From assembly GCA_010015805.1 (NCBI GenBank), contig ML978128.1:1798001-1862000 (forward strand): 64,000 bases of DNA, read 5' to 3'. A model generated the notes under the pieces. It saw only the letters and a list, made by a program, of their open reading frames with translations, was not told where the DNA came from and made no database searches. The translations under genes were made by a program, and so were the position numbers. The DNA is from Rhizodiscina lignyota. Lineage: Eukaryota; Ascomycota; Dothideomycetes; Aulographales; Rhizodiscinaceae. This document shows, piece after piece, positions 38,184 to 50,800 of the stretch; the stretch's first letter is position 1; every line of letters begins with the position of its first letter.

Positions 38184-39094
38184 CTATTTCTTCGACGCAG
38201 CTGCCTCCTCAGCCTTGGCCTTGGACCTCTTCTCCCTCACGCCAACAAGACGAGCATCAGACTTCGCGATCCTCAGCTTCTTGTACGCATTCTCCTCCGA
38301 CGGGTAGTCCTTCACGTTGCCTTCCGTGATCCGGACAGCATTCGTGATCGGCAGAGCGGTACCAGTGTGGCGGAGGATGTTCTCACCGCTCTTGGCAGCC
38401 TTGACGTCGTCGACAGAGGCGTCGCCACTCTTTGTCTTGCCCACGCGGCGCGGGAAGAGGATCAGCCGGCCCTTGTACTCATTGAGGCGCTCCACGTTGG
38501 CGGCGAGCGACTCCTCGGAGATGTTCTGGCGGCGTGGGTCGACAGAAATACCGATGGTGGGTGCGAGCTTGCGGGGGATACCAGCGGCCTTTAAAACTTA
38601 TTAGCAATTGTTCAATACCTCTGCTGGAGACAGTCTTACCTTTAGCTCAGCGAGCGAGAAGCCCCTTCCAGCCCTAACGCGACGGTTGTACTTGATCGAA
38701 GGGCAGCGAACGACGGGGCGGAGCTTGTCAACGGGGCGAGGCGCGACCTTTGCGGCCTTGTCGATGCGCGCTTGTCTGCGGCGCTTCTTGCTGCCGGGCT
38801 AGAGTTCGAGGAGACGTTAGACTCGCGACTTCGACATTGTGTGCAGGCGCCACTGCTCTCAGCGGAGTGAGAGGGGAATTACCTGATCGAAGTGCGTGCG
38901 CACGCGGCGCTGCCAGTCCTTGCGGAAATCTAGAGGGATTTGTTAGTTTTTGGAGGGGAAGAATTGACGTGTGAAGGACAGCTTACGGTTGTGGGGGATT
39001 TGCTGGTTGTGCTTGATCGCCTAATTGAAGTGCGAGTTAGTTCTTCTGCTCTGAAATATTTTGGGTAACCAATTGCGCCTTCGCTGCGTACCAT
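38184..39094 (-). CDS. RPL13: 60S ribosomal protein eL13
   Basis: Structural protein of the large cytosolic ribosomal subunit, 215 residues. Exons: 39094-39092 (ATG alone), 39020-38987, 38929-38883, 38798-38640 and 38588-38184. The start [19 protein letters not shown] is reached only by splicing ATG directly to GCG ATC, with a GTACGC donor right after the start codon. The middle has [20 protein letters not shown] and [20 protein letters not shown]; the C-terminus has [11 protein letters not shown] and the basic tail [16 protein letters not shown]. The frame is continuous through all four introns. Small 5' exons and several introns are common in fungal ribosomal-protein genes. Confidence 0.95.
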
Positions 39095-39361
39095 TTTGAA
39101 GGTGGGCGGTCGTGATGTTGCACTTGTTGCTCGATGGTTGAGAATTTGGTGGTTCGAAGATTTTGGGCTTCGCGTGGGACGGGGAAGGAACAACGATATT
39201 CCGCATTCTCACTCACTTCGGCTTCTTCGACGCCTCGCCTCTCACTCCCAGGGCTCCAAGAAGGGCTAAGGGGCCAAACACAATCACGCTGGGCAGCAGA
39301 CAAAGCTAAAGAAGTCCTCAAAGCGCAAGACAGCGAGATTCGACATTCGGGAGACAACTGA

Positions 39362-39700
39362 TCATATCTTATCGCAAGCAGTTGCCTTGGATATCTCCTA
39401 CAATTTCTAGACCGACGCTCTTTCAGCGAGGAGACCATCAATACGTGCTCCCTTGCTCGATATGCTGGCACTAGCTGGATCACACATTACCAGCTCTCCA
39501 AAGCTAATGATCCAACATTGAATGATCTTGTCCTGGCATTGTTTGCTGCCCAAAGAAACCAATCCCTCAATTGGATTCGTTTTTCGCATCCAGACATCGA
39601 CAAATATATAGTAAGTACTGGACCAGCATTTACGAAAGGGCCATTTACACATCCGGAGCCATTGTACTTCATCCAGCGTTGGAAAGTTTCGATGGACTAA
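39362..39700 (+). pseudogene. Fragment of a NACHT/ankyrin (fungal NLR-like) protein
   Basis: An isolated open frame of 112 codons bounded by stops. It reads LIASSCLGYLLQFLD, then SLARYAGTSWITHYQL, then SLNWIRFSHPD. That order (a CL-x-YL helix, an LARYA-x-x-W helix and an NWIR-x-x-PD turn) is typical of the region between the NACHT domain and the ankyrin repeats in fungal STAND/NLR proteins. There is no start, no NACHT P-loop and no ankyrin repeat nearby. A GTAAGT donor at about 39610 may be a leftover splice site. I take it as a relic of a host immunity-type gene. Confidence 0.5.
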
Positions 39701-40051
39701 CCATGTAGTGATCTATTTGGAATAAATCTTGATGTTTACGGGCTTTCAGATGCTTTCGAATTCGGGCCACATAGGTTGCACTGTACTTGCGAAAGTTAAC
39801 GGATGTACGATAAAGACGAGTGGACGAATGATGAGATCGAGTCTGTTAGTCTGATGCTGCTGAGTGCTTATTGTTGATGGCACGTGCTTCGACATTGGAG
39901 AAAGTGCATCCCGATCAAGCAAAGAGTAGAAGTGCACAGTTAGCGAGCAACATCACCCACAAATACAATCACTTCTCTCAGAACTCCTGCTCCCATTGTT
40001 TGCAAAGTCCTTCCTTACTGAGGTCGACCACATACATGTGAAGCTTCCATC

Positions 40052-40398
40052 TTTGCAGCCGAAAAGGACCGTGTTCTTGATGCTCTCTACCAGTATCGTA
40101 GCAGCATCGAGGAAGGTTGGTGGATTGTGAACTTCCCCTCACGAACTGACTTTTTGCATTTCGTGTTGCGGGATCGCAGTATGTAAGTATTTGTCAGTTT
40201 CTTGAAGGCCAGATACGAAGGTACTTAGCAAACTCCTTTTTGGTACTCCATCCAGGACCTTTAGCTGAGACATCCGATCCCGAAAGTGTGTCGGCAAGTT
40301 GCGAGGCAAGGAGGGCTGACAGAAGCCTTGCCAGCCGCATCTCGAAATTCTTAAAGATCAAACCTCAAATTCGACTGCAATTCTGCCAATTGTTCTAA
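40052..40398 (+). pseudogene. Decayed protein-coding segment, family unknown
   Basis: Two adjoining plus-strand readings look protein-like: EKDRVLDALYQYRSSIEEG followed by WWIVNFPSRTDFLHFVLRD, then, in another frame, FLEGQIRRYLANSFLVLHPG and SLASRISKFLKIKPQIR, ending at TAA 40396-40398. The gap between them is too short for an intron, so this is best read as a damaged gene piece. It lies 350 bases past the NLR-like fragment but does not look like ankyrin repeats; a common origin is not shown. Bases 39701-40051 hold nothing recognisable. Confidence 0.4.
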
Positions 40399-41225
40399 GA
40401 ATGAGACGTTTATAGGTCTTTCCGTTCGAACGCAGCGGCCGTCCGACTCTCAGGCAATTAACATGAGGACTTTCGACCGAAAGTAGATAAAGGGTTTGAA
40501 ACTCATCTCGCGCGGATCAGCACAAGGCGCATGGGTTTAATCTTAACCTTACCACATCCGGCCTCCCTTCATCACCGACCAGCCGCAAAGATCTATGTAT
40601 CTATGTATAGCTGAACTCAACTCTCGCAGAACTCCAACGACGCGCACTTTTGCGTCTGCTCCGCCCCCAAGCAACTGGTAGGGACTAAGGAGACGCAAAG
40701 CAGACCACAATGTGCCCCATGCTGCTGCCGTGCAGCACTTCGCTTGTCGGCCTTGTCCTCACCAACGCCGACAAATCGCAAGCCCGCCCAAATCGCCATG
40801 TACCTCGATTACTGACATGTATTGGGTCCATGGAAAAAGACTGCTCCCGTGGATACGGTCTCGGCCTGAGGGGGACGAGGCATCTGACGGGCGCAGCCAC
40901 TCACTTCCAAGATTGTGGAAGTGAGTTGTCGCGGGAAGTGGACAATAGCCTTGCGAATTTGAGTCGGGGCCATCTTCTCTTACGTTGTCTGGTGAATCGG
41001 CGCCTTTTCATTGACTGAGCCTTATTCCATCTGTTGTGCGCCGAGAGATTTTCTTCAATTTGTTCGCTGTCCCTTTCCTTCCTCTGCCGCAGTGTCACCA
41101 TTCTGCGAGTACGAGCGGGAACTGCGCCGCAGAGACCTGTTTATTTCCTTACTATACACGCTTCTTTTATCCATTATTCTTGTTTATAATCTATATTGTT
41201 TGTTTCGTACAACTATAAGGTGATA
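40399..41225. promoter_or_regulatory. Upstream region of the cupredoxin-like gene
   Basis: No coding signal. The last 100 bases are T-rich (TTTATTTCC, TTATAATCTATATTG), as expected of promoter and 5' UTR. Confidence 0.4.
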
Positions 41226-42614
41226 ATGCTGTTCCAATTGCTGCCAGTTGCAATTGGTTTCCTCAGCCTCGCTGTTGCATCACCAGCTCCGACAACGGCA
41301 CGAGCAGTAACATCTGAATCGAGCGATACTTCGACGATAACTTCCTCGCCTTCATCTTCATCCGCATCTTCACAGTCATCAACAAGCAGTAAACCGCAAA
41401 CATGGACAGTCAGCGTGGGCAAGGCTACGAACCAGTTCCAGCCTGATGTGATACAAGCAGACGTTGGCGATATTGTAGAATTTGACTTCTTCCCTCCTAA
41501 TCACTCTGTCGCCAGAGCAGAGTACGTCGCCTGTTCTCTCTTCCCTCGATCCTGCTGCTAATACCTCCCAGATACAAGTATCCATGCATACCGTACGAGC
41601 TCACTGGCCGAGGCAAAGTCGGCTTCTTCTCTGGCTTCATGCCCGTCGACGCTATTCTCTCTTCTCCTCCGACCTACTCTATTCGAGTCAATGACAGCTA
41701 TCCTGTGTTCTTCTACTGCACGGCGCCCGGGTCCTGCACAGACTGGCAGATGGTTGGGGTGATCAACCCTAATGCCTCTGTATCTCTAGGTGTGCAGAAA
41801 GAGCTGGCAAAAGATTCAGACTATATGCTGCAACCCGGCCAGGACTTCCCAGCCGAGGCATCATCAAGTATTGTGTCAATGGGTGCGACAGCGACAGCTG
41901 AGAGCACAACTTCCAACAGTGCGACATCTACGGCTACCCCAGTGCCAGAAGGCCATTCTAGCATCTCCAACGGCGCAATCGCGGGGATCTCAATCGGTGG
42001 AGCTGCTGTTGTAATACTAGGAGCCGCGTTAATGTATTATGTTTGTGCAAGGTCGCGCTCTCATAGACATCACCAACCGCTTGACCCACGCTACTCCGCG
42101 CAACCAATGCCCATCGCACCGGGCGGAGGTGCGCCGCCAGAGATGATTAGCAGCGGTGGTGTGCTGTATGTTCCTATTGCGAATGCGCCGCCCAACAACA
42201 TGAGCAATATGAGTATGCGGCAGAGTAGCGTCACAGTCGGGTCGGATATTCCTCCATATCAACAACCATTCCAGCATCCAGGCGTGGTAAAAAGCCCTGA
42301 CATCATGGCTCAGGAGCAAGGTTTTGGCATGGGATATAATCCGATGAATACGCAGACACAGAGGAGTTCAAGTCCCGGGGGTGCGCTAGATGAGTACAAT
42401 GCTGCATTTAGAAGTCCTGTTGAGCGGTGAGTCTCTCTTCTTCATTGCCTGCATCATATTTAGAGAAGATGCAGAAGCTGACTGTGTTAATCAATACAGA
42501 CCGATGAGCACGGAAACCTCGAATACGCGTATCTCGGGTAAAAGTGGAAGGAGAAGCAACATCCACGAAATGTTCGCGCCGTTACCGAACCAAGATCCTC
42601 ATTCTCCACAGTGA
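41226..42614 (+). CDS. Cell-surface Ser/Thr-rich protein with cupredoxin-like domain
   Basis: 421 residues; exons 41226-41521, 41572-42426 and 42500-42614. A signal peptide (MLFQLLPVAIGFLSLAVASP) is followed by a Ser/Thr linker and a cupredoxin-like domain (about 60-185). Strand landmarks are WTVSVGKATNQFQPD, DIVEFDFFPPNHSVA, PCIPYE and VFFYCTAPGSC, as in fungal extracellular serine-rich proteins. After a second Ser/Thr stretch comes one membrane span, IAGISIGGAAVVILGAAL (about 248-268), then a Pro/Gln-rich cytoplasmic tail. The HSVA and C-x(n)-C elements are placed as in copper sites, but I cannot confirm that copper is bound. The layout suggests a plasma-membrane protein facing the wall, possibly a sensor. 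The start is the in-frame ATG beginning the signal peptide. Confidence 0.75.
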
Positions 42615-43860
42615 CGATGATGTCTCGATACCTTGATTGCGAAAGGCGCTATGGAGTTTAGGTTGGGAATATGACGATGACCAACTGTCCGTCGTTTCCA
42701 AAAATGGAATGATTCAGGGTTTGCATTGCGATGGGCTTCATATATGGTTTGTAAATAGTGATGGAAACGGTCGCTGTATGTCTAGATATCCCGAGATTCA
42801 AATTTTGATGTGGATTACCATTGGCTAAGCTGACTCCACATGTTCAAAATCCCTTGAATTTATTAGCTTGCTTGTAGAAGAAGTGAACGGGTCATTGTTC
42901 GAACTTATCACAATTAGCAATTCCACTCATGTCGGGAGGGGCGGATCAGTGGCCACAGTCGATGCATGCGAAACTGGGACGGAAATCATGCGTAAGTTTA
43001 AGTTTCCGAAGCTCTAAGATGGTATCGACTGATGCTTCTCAGGCTAGCTCTTCATGAATCCGAACTTAGTACGATGTATCCATCTGCTCACGCAAGCAGT
43101 GGTCACAGCTACAAGCTGAACTCGCCCCCATGCTCACGTTATTTTCGCTGGAAGTACAATCGGAGTCGAGTCTCCCAGCGTACCAGCCTTCATAGAAACG
43201 ATTATCAAGCGTCCGAACGCCGCAAAACTGAATATGATCGTGTTTGGATGCTGCGACTCAAACGAGCTCCGAGCTCATTCAAACACGGCGCAATCAACAT
43301 ACTTGCACAAGACTGAAACTTCACAAGTCAAACCAGCCTCGATCGAGCAATTCGATCACGCTCGAGTCGTAGCTTTCGGGACTCTCGCTCCGTTCTTCAC
43401 GACGCATGCTTAACACGTAATGCTATGCCTTCGCTTTGCGCCGAGAGCTCAAGTTTGGCCGGAGAGTTTTAGCGCCGTAGAACTTTGCAAGTTGGACGCG
43501 TTAGTAGCTATCATTCGCTTATGCAGGGGTATAGCAGTTGTAAATTCGAACATTCCCGCAACGCCTTGTTCCTTTTTCCGAATATGTACAGGCACGCCAC
43601 TCTCGATACTCACTTCACAACCTCCGGGCAGAGTATACAGCCCTTCCTTGGATTTCCTCCTATTACGCAAGCTTGCCACCGCACTCGCCGGACTTTACGC
43701 ACACTTTCCACGACTCCTCGCCTGTCGAAGATTCTCGGGTTAGAAGACTCAGAGGTCTTCTGAGCTTTCTCGAAACGGGATTTCGATTGAAACTTTGACT
43801 GAATAATGAAATACGTATTTGGCTGTGGTTCTGTAACGTTTATAACTTTCCATCTCCGCA
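42615..43860. other. Intergenic region, mostly featureless
   Basis: The 3' flank of the surface-protein gene. A 64-codon open frame at 42637-42828 has fair codon use but no family signature; the rest shows nothing. Confidence 0.4.
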
Positions 43861-43905
43861 TACGTAAGGTTGAAAAGACCGAAAGAGTGCGTCGCGACGG
43901 TCACA

Positions 43906-44310
43906 CTCGTCGATGGAAACCGAATTGTACAAGTCCCGATACACGGTGCTCTAGCTTGGTCTTCCCTTGGAGGTGGAAGATCGGTGTGAGATGTGTTGGA
44001 ATCTCCACGTATTGCGACATAGCAATGCGAAAAGTTATACGGAACGTGCAAGAAGCGTATAGTTCCGCAAATGGGACGCGTTGGCATTGACCGTTTTGAC
44101 ATATCATAGGTGTAGTAGTTCGCGATTCGAACTGGCTCTCAGTGACTTCTTAACTCATCCTAGAACGTACGGCGGTGCTGGTCGATGGAACTCGAATTGT
44201 ACAAGTGTTAACGTACGGTATTCCACATCCGCTTTGCCCTTAGGCGGTAGAAGGTCAGTTCGAGATGTGTTGGGGTCTCGATGACTTGCGAGATACAGAG
44301 CGATAAAAGC
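43906..44310. repeat. Pair of diverged direct repeats, about 130 bases, 270 apart
   Basis: Copy one starts near 43908, copy two near 44178. Shared blocks: GTCGATGGAA, CGAATTGTACAAGT, GAGATGTGTTGG. The matching frames give similar peptides on either strand (minus: LVQFGFHRR versus LVQFEFHRP), so the unit may derive from coding sequence. Family unknown. Confidence 0.5.
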
Positions 44311-45423
44311 ACAATGTATACCATGTACACGAAAGTCGACGTCCGTGATACAAACGTCCGTGACGAGTCCTCTTCTTTCCTATGCTCGATCCTCTCGTGC
44401 TTCAGCAGGGTGCTCTTTTCCTTGTATTTTTTAGTACAACCATCAAATCCGCATCTGTCAGAATTCTAGGTGCCAATGTTCGGGTCGTATATATACACCA
44501 AATCTTCAGACATTGTTACCTTTTTGGTGGTCTATGCAGCTAGCGCATGAGATCTAACACATTCTCCACGATGCTTCAACAATCGTTCATAGGGTGGTCC
44601 ATTGTGTGGTGCGATACCTGACCATGTTTCCTCTGCTCTTCATTGGACATCATCACCTGCCATTCATCAGCACTGCATACTGCACTGCATACTCTGGCCA
44701 GTGTTGTGGCGTTGACCGAGTGAACGCAGTGAAGTCGCGTCCGGATGTGGAAGATATAGTGGCTCCGGCAAACCTCAATGGCACACGCTCTTCGTGCCGG
44801 ACGGGAGCGGAGCGGAAACATGGATTCGAGGCGTTGGGCACGAGGGAAAAGGGATTTAGTCGAGTGCATTTCGGAGCTCACTCCCGGCGAATGGTGGTGA
44901 AGATTAAGATCGGGCTAACGTGATGTAAACGGCAATGCAAGCCTCCAGCTCTTAGCTGGGGCGTAGTGCAAATGCTCTCACGTAAAGACAGCACGGAATC
45001 GCCGAGCGCTGTAAGAGCGCGCTCGACTTGGCTAGGACCCTTAGGCTCTGATATGCTGGGCTTGGTCAACCATTTTTTACCACACGTATGAATGGCCAGT
45101 CGGGCCTTTTGTACCACCATGCCATAACAGCCAGTAATACCCGCTGCTTCCGCCCAATGGTGTCCTTTGCCGCTCCCACATGCACCAAGATGAATGAAAA
45201 GCGCGCTGTGTCCCCTCGACACCCTCGACCACTTCATTCCAACCTCAACGGCCCGTACGCTTATCACCGCAGTCGCACCTCTCACAACGCGTGCCTAAAG
45301 CGATAGCCATGCGCACATCGCGACCGCGACGTCCAAGTACCGAGCCCGTGGGAAAGTAACGTCACTCGCCCAATCCTCCCATCCCTGCGCTTCACACAAA
45401 CTCAACCCGCAACTTCGATCCTC
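44311..45423. other. Intergenic region upstream of the cyclin gene
   Basis: No gene recognised. A short local duplication, CTGCATACTGCACTGCATACT, sits near 44685. Confidence 0.4.
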
Positions 45424-45430
45424 TATAAAA
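45424..45430 (+). promoter_or_regulatory. TATA box of the cyclin gene
   Basis: TATAAAA, 41 bases before the start codon at 45471. If it is used, the 5' UTR would be very short. Confidence 0.45.
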
Positions 45431-45470
45431 GCGCGCCTTCCACGCCCCACCGCCTTTCTCCATTCCTCCT

Positions 45471-46940
45471 ATGTTTGCTCCCTCCCCTTCTCCCTCACAC
45501 TCGCCCACCCTCTCCCACACCCGCAGCAGGACCCGGAGCGCCTGCAATGCCCCATCTCCAGCGTTATCACCGCGCGTCAAACCGTCCCACATCTCGCTAC
45601 GGCACGAACAGCGACGTCAACACCAAACGCCGCCAACGCCCTCCCCACGCACGCGAATCGATGACCCCATCCAACCCGTAATCCTCCTCCAATCTCGCTC
45701 CCCGAAACTCACACTTCGCGAGCACCCGCAGCACCGATATCACCATCCGCAGGCGCAGAGGGAGACGGTTGATGCCGGCACCCAGTACACGCCCCCGGAC
45801 CTGCCCCCGACTGCTCGAACGCAAAAATCTGGCGCCGTGAAGGACCTTGCAATCGGCGCGAACGCGTCTGGGGGTGCTGCGGCGGAGGAAAAAGGAACTC
45901 AAACTGATAACGGCGAGGGCGTGAGCAGGGTAAAGGCGGGCTCAGCTGTGTCCGCAAACTCAGTCGTCCCACTGGCGGGACCGTCAGAACAGCCGCACTC
46001 GCGGGCTACTTCATCCTCGCAAGCCCACAGTTCCCAGAATGGGGAGAGCAGTGCTGATGCCGGAAGCACGACGTCAGAAGCAGGAGTCGCGGGGTTGCCA
46101 GAGAAAACACCTGGAGAAACTCGCACCAGAGTCAAGGATGTTATTGGGAGCGCGTCTGGAGAGTCGCGGAAGATGGAGACTGATGACGAAGAGATGAGTA
46201 GCTCATCTCCAAAGAAGCAGAAGCAGGCTCGCCCACCAAAGGTGATGCCGCTGAAATACGAGGACTGCGACGTTAAAGATCTGGGCGTCTTGGTCTCGGA
46301 CATGCTGCTCGAGCTTGTGCGCCACAATGATTCACTGCCGTTGAAGGACGGCCAATTGACTAGGTTTCACTCTCGGTACGTCTATTACTACTAATCTCGT
46401 ATATGGATTACGTCGTATCGCTAATATAGGACGGACAGAGCTCCACCAGGCATCTCCATATCCGACTACCTCAATCGCCTTATCACTCACGCTTCACTCA
46501 CCCCACCCTTACTTCTCTCAATGGTCTACTACATCGACCGTCTATGCGCTCTCTATCCCGTTTTCACAATTTCATCTCTTACCGTGCACCGTTTCCTCAT
46601 CGCCGCCGCTACGGTTGCCGCAAAAGGCCTCTCAGACTCCTTCTGGACGAACAATACATACGCACGCGTGGGAGGCGTCACGACGAGGGAATTGGCTCTG
46701 CTGGAGCTTGAATTCCTCGAGAAGATGCAGTGGCGCATCGTGCCGAAACCGGAGGTGCTCAGAGACTACTACAAGAGCCTGGTGGAAAGAGGAGAAGGCT
46801 ATGTCATGGAGAAAGAAGATGATGATAATGACACTAATGACGACACAAATGACGATATTTCCACACCCGTTACTTCGAGTAGTGGGAAAGGGAAAGAATC
46901 CGAAGAGCCCGTGAAAGAGGTAGATATGACGGAGCGATGA
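45471..46940 (+). CDS. Pho80-type (PCL family) cyclin
   Basis: Cyclin partner of a Pho85-like kinase, involved in phosphate or nutrient control of growth. Exons 45471-46375 and 46439-46940 give 468 residues. The first 270 residues are Pro/Ser/Arg-rich and disordered. The cyclin box starts near residue 280: LVSDMLLELVRHND, then FHSRAPPGISISDYL across the splice, LLLSMVYYIDRLC, VHRFLIAAATVAAKGLSD and ELALLELEFLEKMQW. The acceptor ending GACAG at 46438 restores HSRAPPG, which matches the family better than the alternative nine bases upstream; both keep the frame. An acidic Asp/Asn run and a short charged tail end the protein. Confidence 0.85.
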
Positions 46941-47885
46941 TTAAGCAATCGATCAGTGCAGGAGTTTCTCACGTTTGAGCTAGGTCGAACAGCTAACGCT
47001 GCGTGACGAAGACGAATAATACCCCCCGACGACGAGAGTTCTCCCGAGCTCGACCTCTTGTCTGGAATAGGCAGCAAGCGAAGTCCGTGATGGGCTTGGC
47101 GACCCAGGACACCGGTCGAGCCCTCGGAGAATAATAACCATAACCCTACCCGTGGTACAACCACAACACTAGCCTCATTCTGGCTATGGGGTTTGAGGAA
47201 GCGTCAGCCCTGCTGCAGTGGAACCTCAAGTTCTACAACTCTGTGGCATGGAAGGCGAGGAAAGCGATGAGGATTGTTTTTGATAGGACATAATGCACAC
47301 GATGCATTCCGGTTATTTGTAAATAAAAAGCACACGAGGAGATGACTTCAATACGATTCGGAGCAGTACAGTGCTCATTGACACATTATCACGCGACCTT
47401 TTCAGCCTCAACTATTGGATATCAATTATACGATTTCCACTTCGGAAGCCTTCAAGTGGGTGACAAAAAGGTTGAATCGTGGTTTATATTATGCTGAACC
47501 ACAAGGATGCATATCCTCGTGAGTCACCGTCGATTATGCACACTGAAGCTGGGATAAGTGCTGCCCAGGGTATATTTCATCAAGCTTTCAGAAATGCTCC
47601 CGGTTGTGTTGGAGAACGAAACTCTTATTGCAGCGGTTCAGTCACTCGGGTTCAACTATTGTCACCCCCGTGGCCTTTCAATGTCAAGCGCAAAGCTCAT
47701 AAGACGTAATATTGCATTTTGTCTCGTGCTCCACGAGCCAGTATCGAAGCTTGAAAGCTATTAACACACGTTCTGCGCTCGATGCGTAAGGTATCCTTCA
47801 ACCACTCCCAAACCATCCCCAGAAAGGCGCATCATGTGCTCAATGAACTACTTTTACAGAACCACACTCCTTTCTCACCTTTTCA
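46941..47885. other. Intergenic region between convergent genes
   Basis: Contains a coding-like stretch at about 47141-47293 (GFEEASALLQWNLKFYN) with no start and no family, possibly a relic exon. The rest is A/T-rich 3' flank. Confidence 0.4.
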
Positions 47886-50800
47886 CTACCTCTCCCAAGC
47901 CCTGGCCCCTGGTCCTCCCAAACCCACACCAACCCGTCCAGCCAACAAACCCCGATCATCCCTCGGACTCCTCTGCCCGCCAGCATGCCCGTCCTCCGGC
48001 CCAAGTAACTTCTCAATACTATCCACTACGCCCCTCGCCCGCTCCACCACATCGCGATGCTCATCCCCCAGCGCCAATCGCACCTTCTCCTCGACCCCCA
48101 GATTCCTCAACTCTCTCGCTCTTTGCCGCGCACTGATCTGGTCATCGGTGCTGTTGCTGTCCAGCCACACGAGGTTGTGCGCGAGCCAGCACAGCGCGGT
48201 GCGGATGCGTCTGTCGGGATGGGAGAATAGGGGCAAGGTGGCGCTCATTAGAGGCGTCTGGGAGAGGAGTTGTTGGCGCTGCGAGGCGCGGCCGTTGGCG
48301 ATGTGGACGATTAGGAAGATGGTGCTGACGAGGAGGTCGGGTGGGGTGGTGATTTGCGAGAGGATGGACGCGGTGGAGGGCGGCGGGTGGCGGTGGGTGC
48401 TATACGCAGGGGAGTACGTCGCGGATGCGGCGAAGCGCGCGGCGCTGCCGGGAGTTGTGAGCGCGGGATGTTTGCCGTGCGGTTGGCGCGGCTGGTCGCG
48501 CTGCGGTGCTGGTTGCGGACTTGAGGGTCGGAGTTTGGATAAAAGGATGTCGAAGAGGCGCTGCGCGTCGAGCGTCGCCAGCACATGGTCGATCATCTTG
48601 TCCTGCTCCGACTGCGGGTCGCTGATCAGGTTGCGTAAGAAGTCGAGCGCCTGCTCTTGTATGCGCACTTCGTGCTTCCACGCCATCACCGCGGCGTTCT
48701 GCTCGTCGCGTTTGATCAGCTTTAGGCGTGCGCGGTGCTGGAGGTTTGTAGGGCGCTGGACGGCGGGCGGGTTGGGGAGGTAGCGGGGGAGGTTGAGGGA
48801 TGTTATACTGTCGGCCATTGCGTCGTCTTCAGGCTCGTCTTCGCCAGAGGTGGAAGATGCGTCCACGTCCATTGTGGGATCGTCGGCGGCGTTGAGGAGG
48901 TCGACTTGTTCGCCCGCAGCATTGGGGGTGCCCATGCCAATTGGTGTGGATCCTTGCGATGCCGTGGCTCTTGTGAACGAAGAAAAGGGATCTCGCATTT
49001 CACCCGTCAGAGTCTGAATCAGCCAGCCAGCGCCGAGTTCGTCCAAGCATGATATTTTTGTATCCGGTGATGCTTGATAAACGAGATGCTTCAAAGCCCA
49101 AAGCGACATCATTTGTAAATCGTTGTCGGCGGAATGAGCGTGCTCGCAGAGAATTTTTATGCATCCACCTTGGATGAGTTCCTGAAGTACTTTTAGTTTA
49201 TGATAAGGAGCAGCAAGGAAATACTTACGTCTCTCATGGGGCTGAAGGACAAGAGCAGATTGCAGAGAACGTTGACAGCCCCGTGCTTGACGCTCATGTT
49301 TGGATGCTTCAAAAGCAGATAGATCGGCTTGGCCAGTCCACCATCGATGAGACTCGTCCTTAGAATATTCACGGAACGCGAAAGTGCTCTTGCCAGATTG
49401 CAAGCTGCGACAATCACCACAATTGGATTGCCTTTCTTTCCATCAAGCGCATCCGCGTTGGATAGAGATTCGGCGACGGTACCCACTGGTGTTTCCTGAT
49501 AGGCCGTCAAAGAGTCTACGACACAAGCGATGATGCCGCTTTCGATTATCGTCTTTCGGATGTTGTCATCGACTTGACCAATCTGTGCCAATGCTTCCAT
49601 TGCTGCAGCTCTGCAGCGCAGTGCATGGACTACCTCAGGTGAGAGCCCGCGGCTCCCTAATTGTGTGGATTTGGATTGATCCGTCTCCTCATCCATTTCC
49701 ATGTTCGTATCTGTGGAATATGGAGTCCACATTTTCCCTCTTCGGTCTGGTATCGGATCGAACGTTCGTTTCAGGATCTGGCAAAGGAGCTTAATCGCTC
49801 CAGCGTCAACAGCAGCCTGTTGCAGTCCTTTACTATCCTCGACCAGCTGAGCTAATGCCGACATGGCGAGCTCTTTGATGCGCAGTGGCGAAAGGTGACG
49901 AAATTGAGGCTCTACGATCGGATTGTTCTTCGTCTCGTTATTTGCCTCTTCGATCATGCGAACGATGAGAGGTACGAGCAGATAAGTGAGAATTCTATCT
50001 CGATTCCTGCTTGGACCCGACTCCCCAGGTGGTGAATCTGGGAAGATTTTGTCCTTTGCTTTGATTATAAGTGTGAGCTGCCAGACAGCTGATAGTCTGT
50101 CGAGGCCAGTCTCAGTGCGAGCTTTGTATAGAAGCCATGTTACGAGTTGAGTGCCAAACTCTTGGGTGGTTGTTCGGGTTGGAGACGACGATTTAGCTGC
50201 AGCGGACTCTGCAAAAAGAGATGCGGCGCGACTGTATTCTGAGCTTGATGCGAAAGATCCAAGTGCAGGGAATGCCTTCGAGAAACTCGTTTCGGGTTTG
50301 CCGAATGCGGTGCTGAGCTGAGGAAGTAATCGATCGAGTGTCTCAGGGCCGGAGCCCTGTAAACTCGAATTGAAGAGCTGGCCGTATACCGCCGTACTGG
50401 AAGTGGATGATTGCAGTTTTGAGGCTGGAAATATACTGGAAATGCTTGGATTGTATACGAATCGGGCGCATCGATAATCGGTCGTGGTCAACGCACTGAT
50501 TGCCCGAAGGATATGAGAGACGTGTGACTTCGGTGGGGGTGGAGGAAGATCTGTTAGGTTCTTTGAGTCTGTTCCAAGCCCGGGATACCCATCGGCCATG
50601 ATAGACGCCGCAAGCTGTGCAGCCATGAGATCCAAAGCACCCGCTCTGAGGAGCGCATTTGGATGGTCCAAACCTTGACAGGCGCAAGCAATGAGCTGGT
50701 AGACGAGGACCTGCTGCTCCTGCACAATATCTGTAGTTGATGTCTGCGCCAAGATTTCGGACAAAGCGCCAACGTCGGGTTTCGAGAAGACCTGGTCCGC

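Noticed and set aside
47141-47293. Possible third exon of the cyclin gene
   Set aside because: The frame looks coding, but I found no splice pair joining it to the cyclin frame, and the cyclin box is complete without it.
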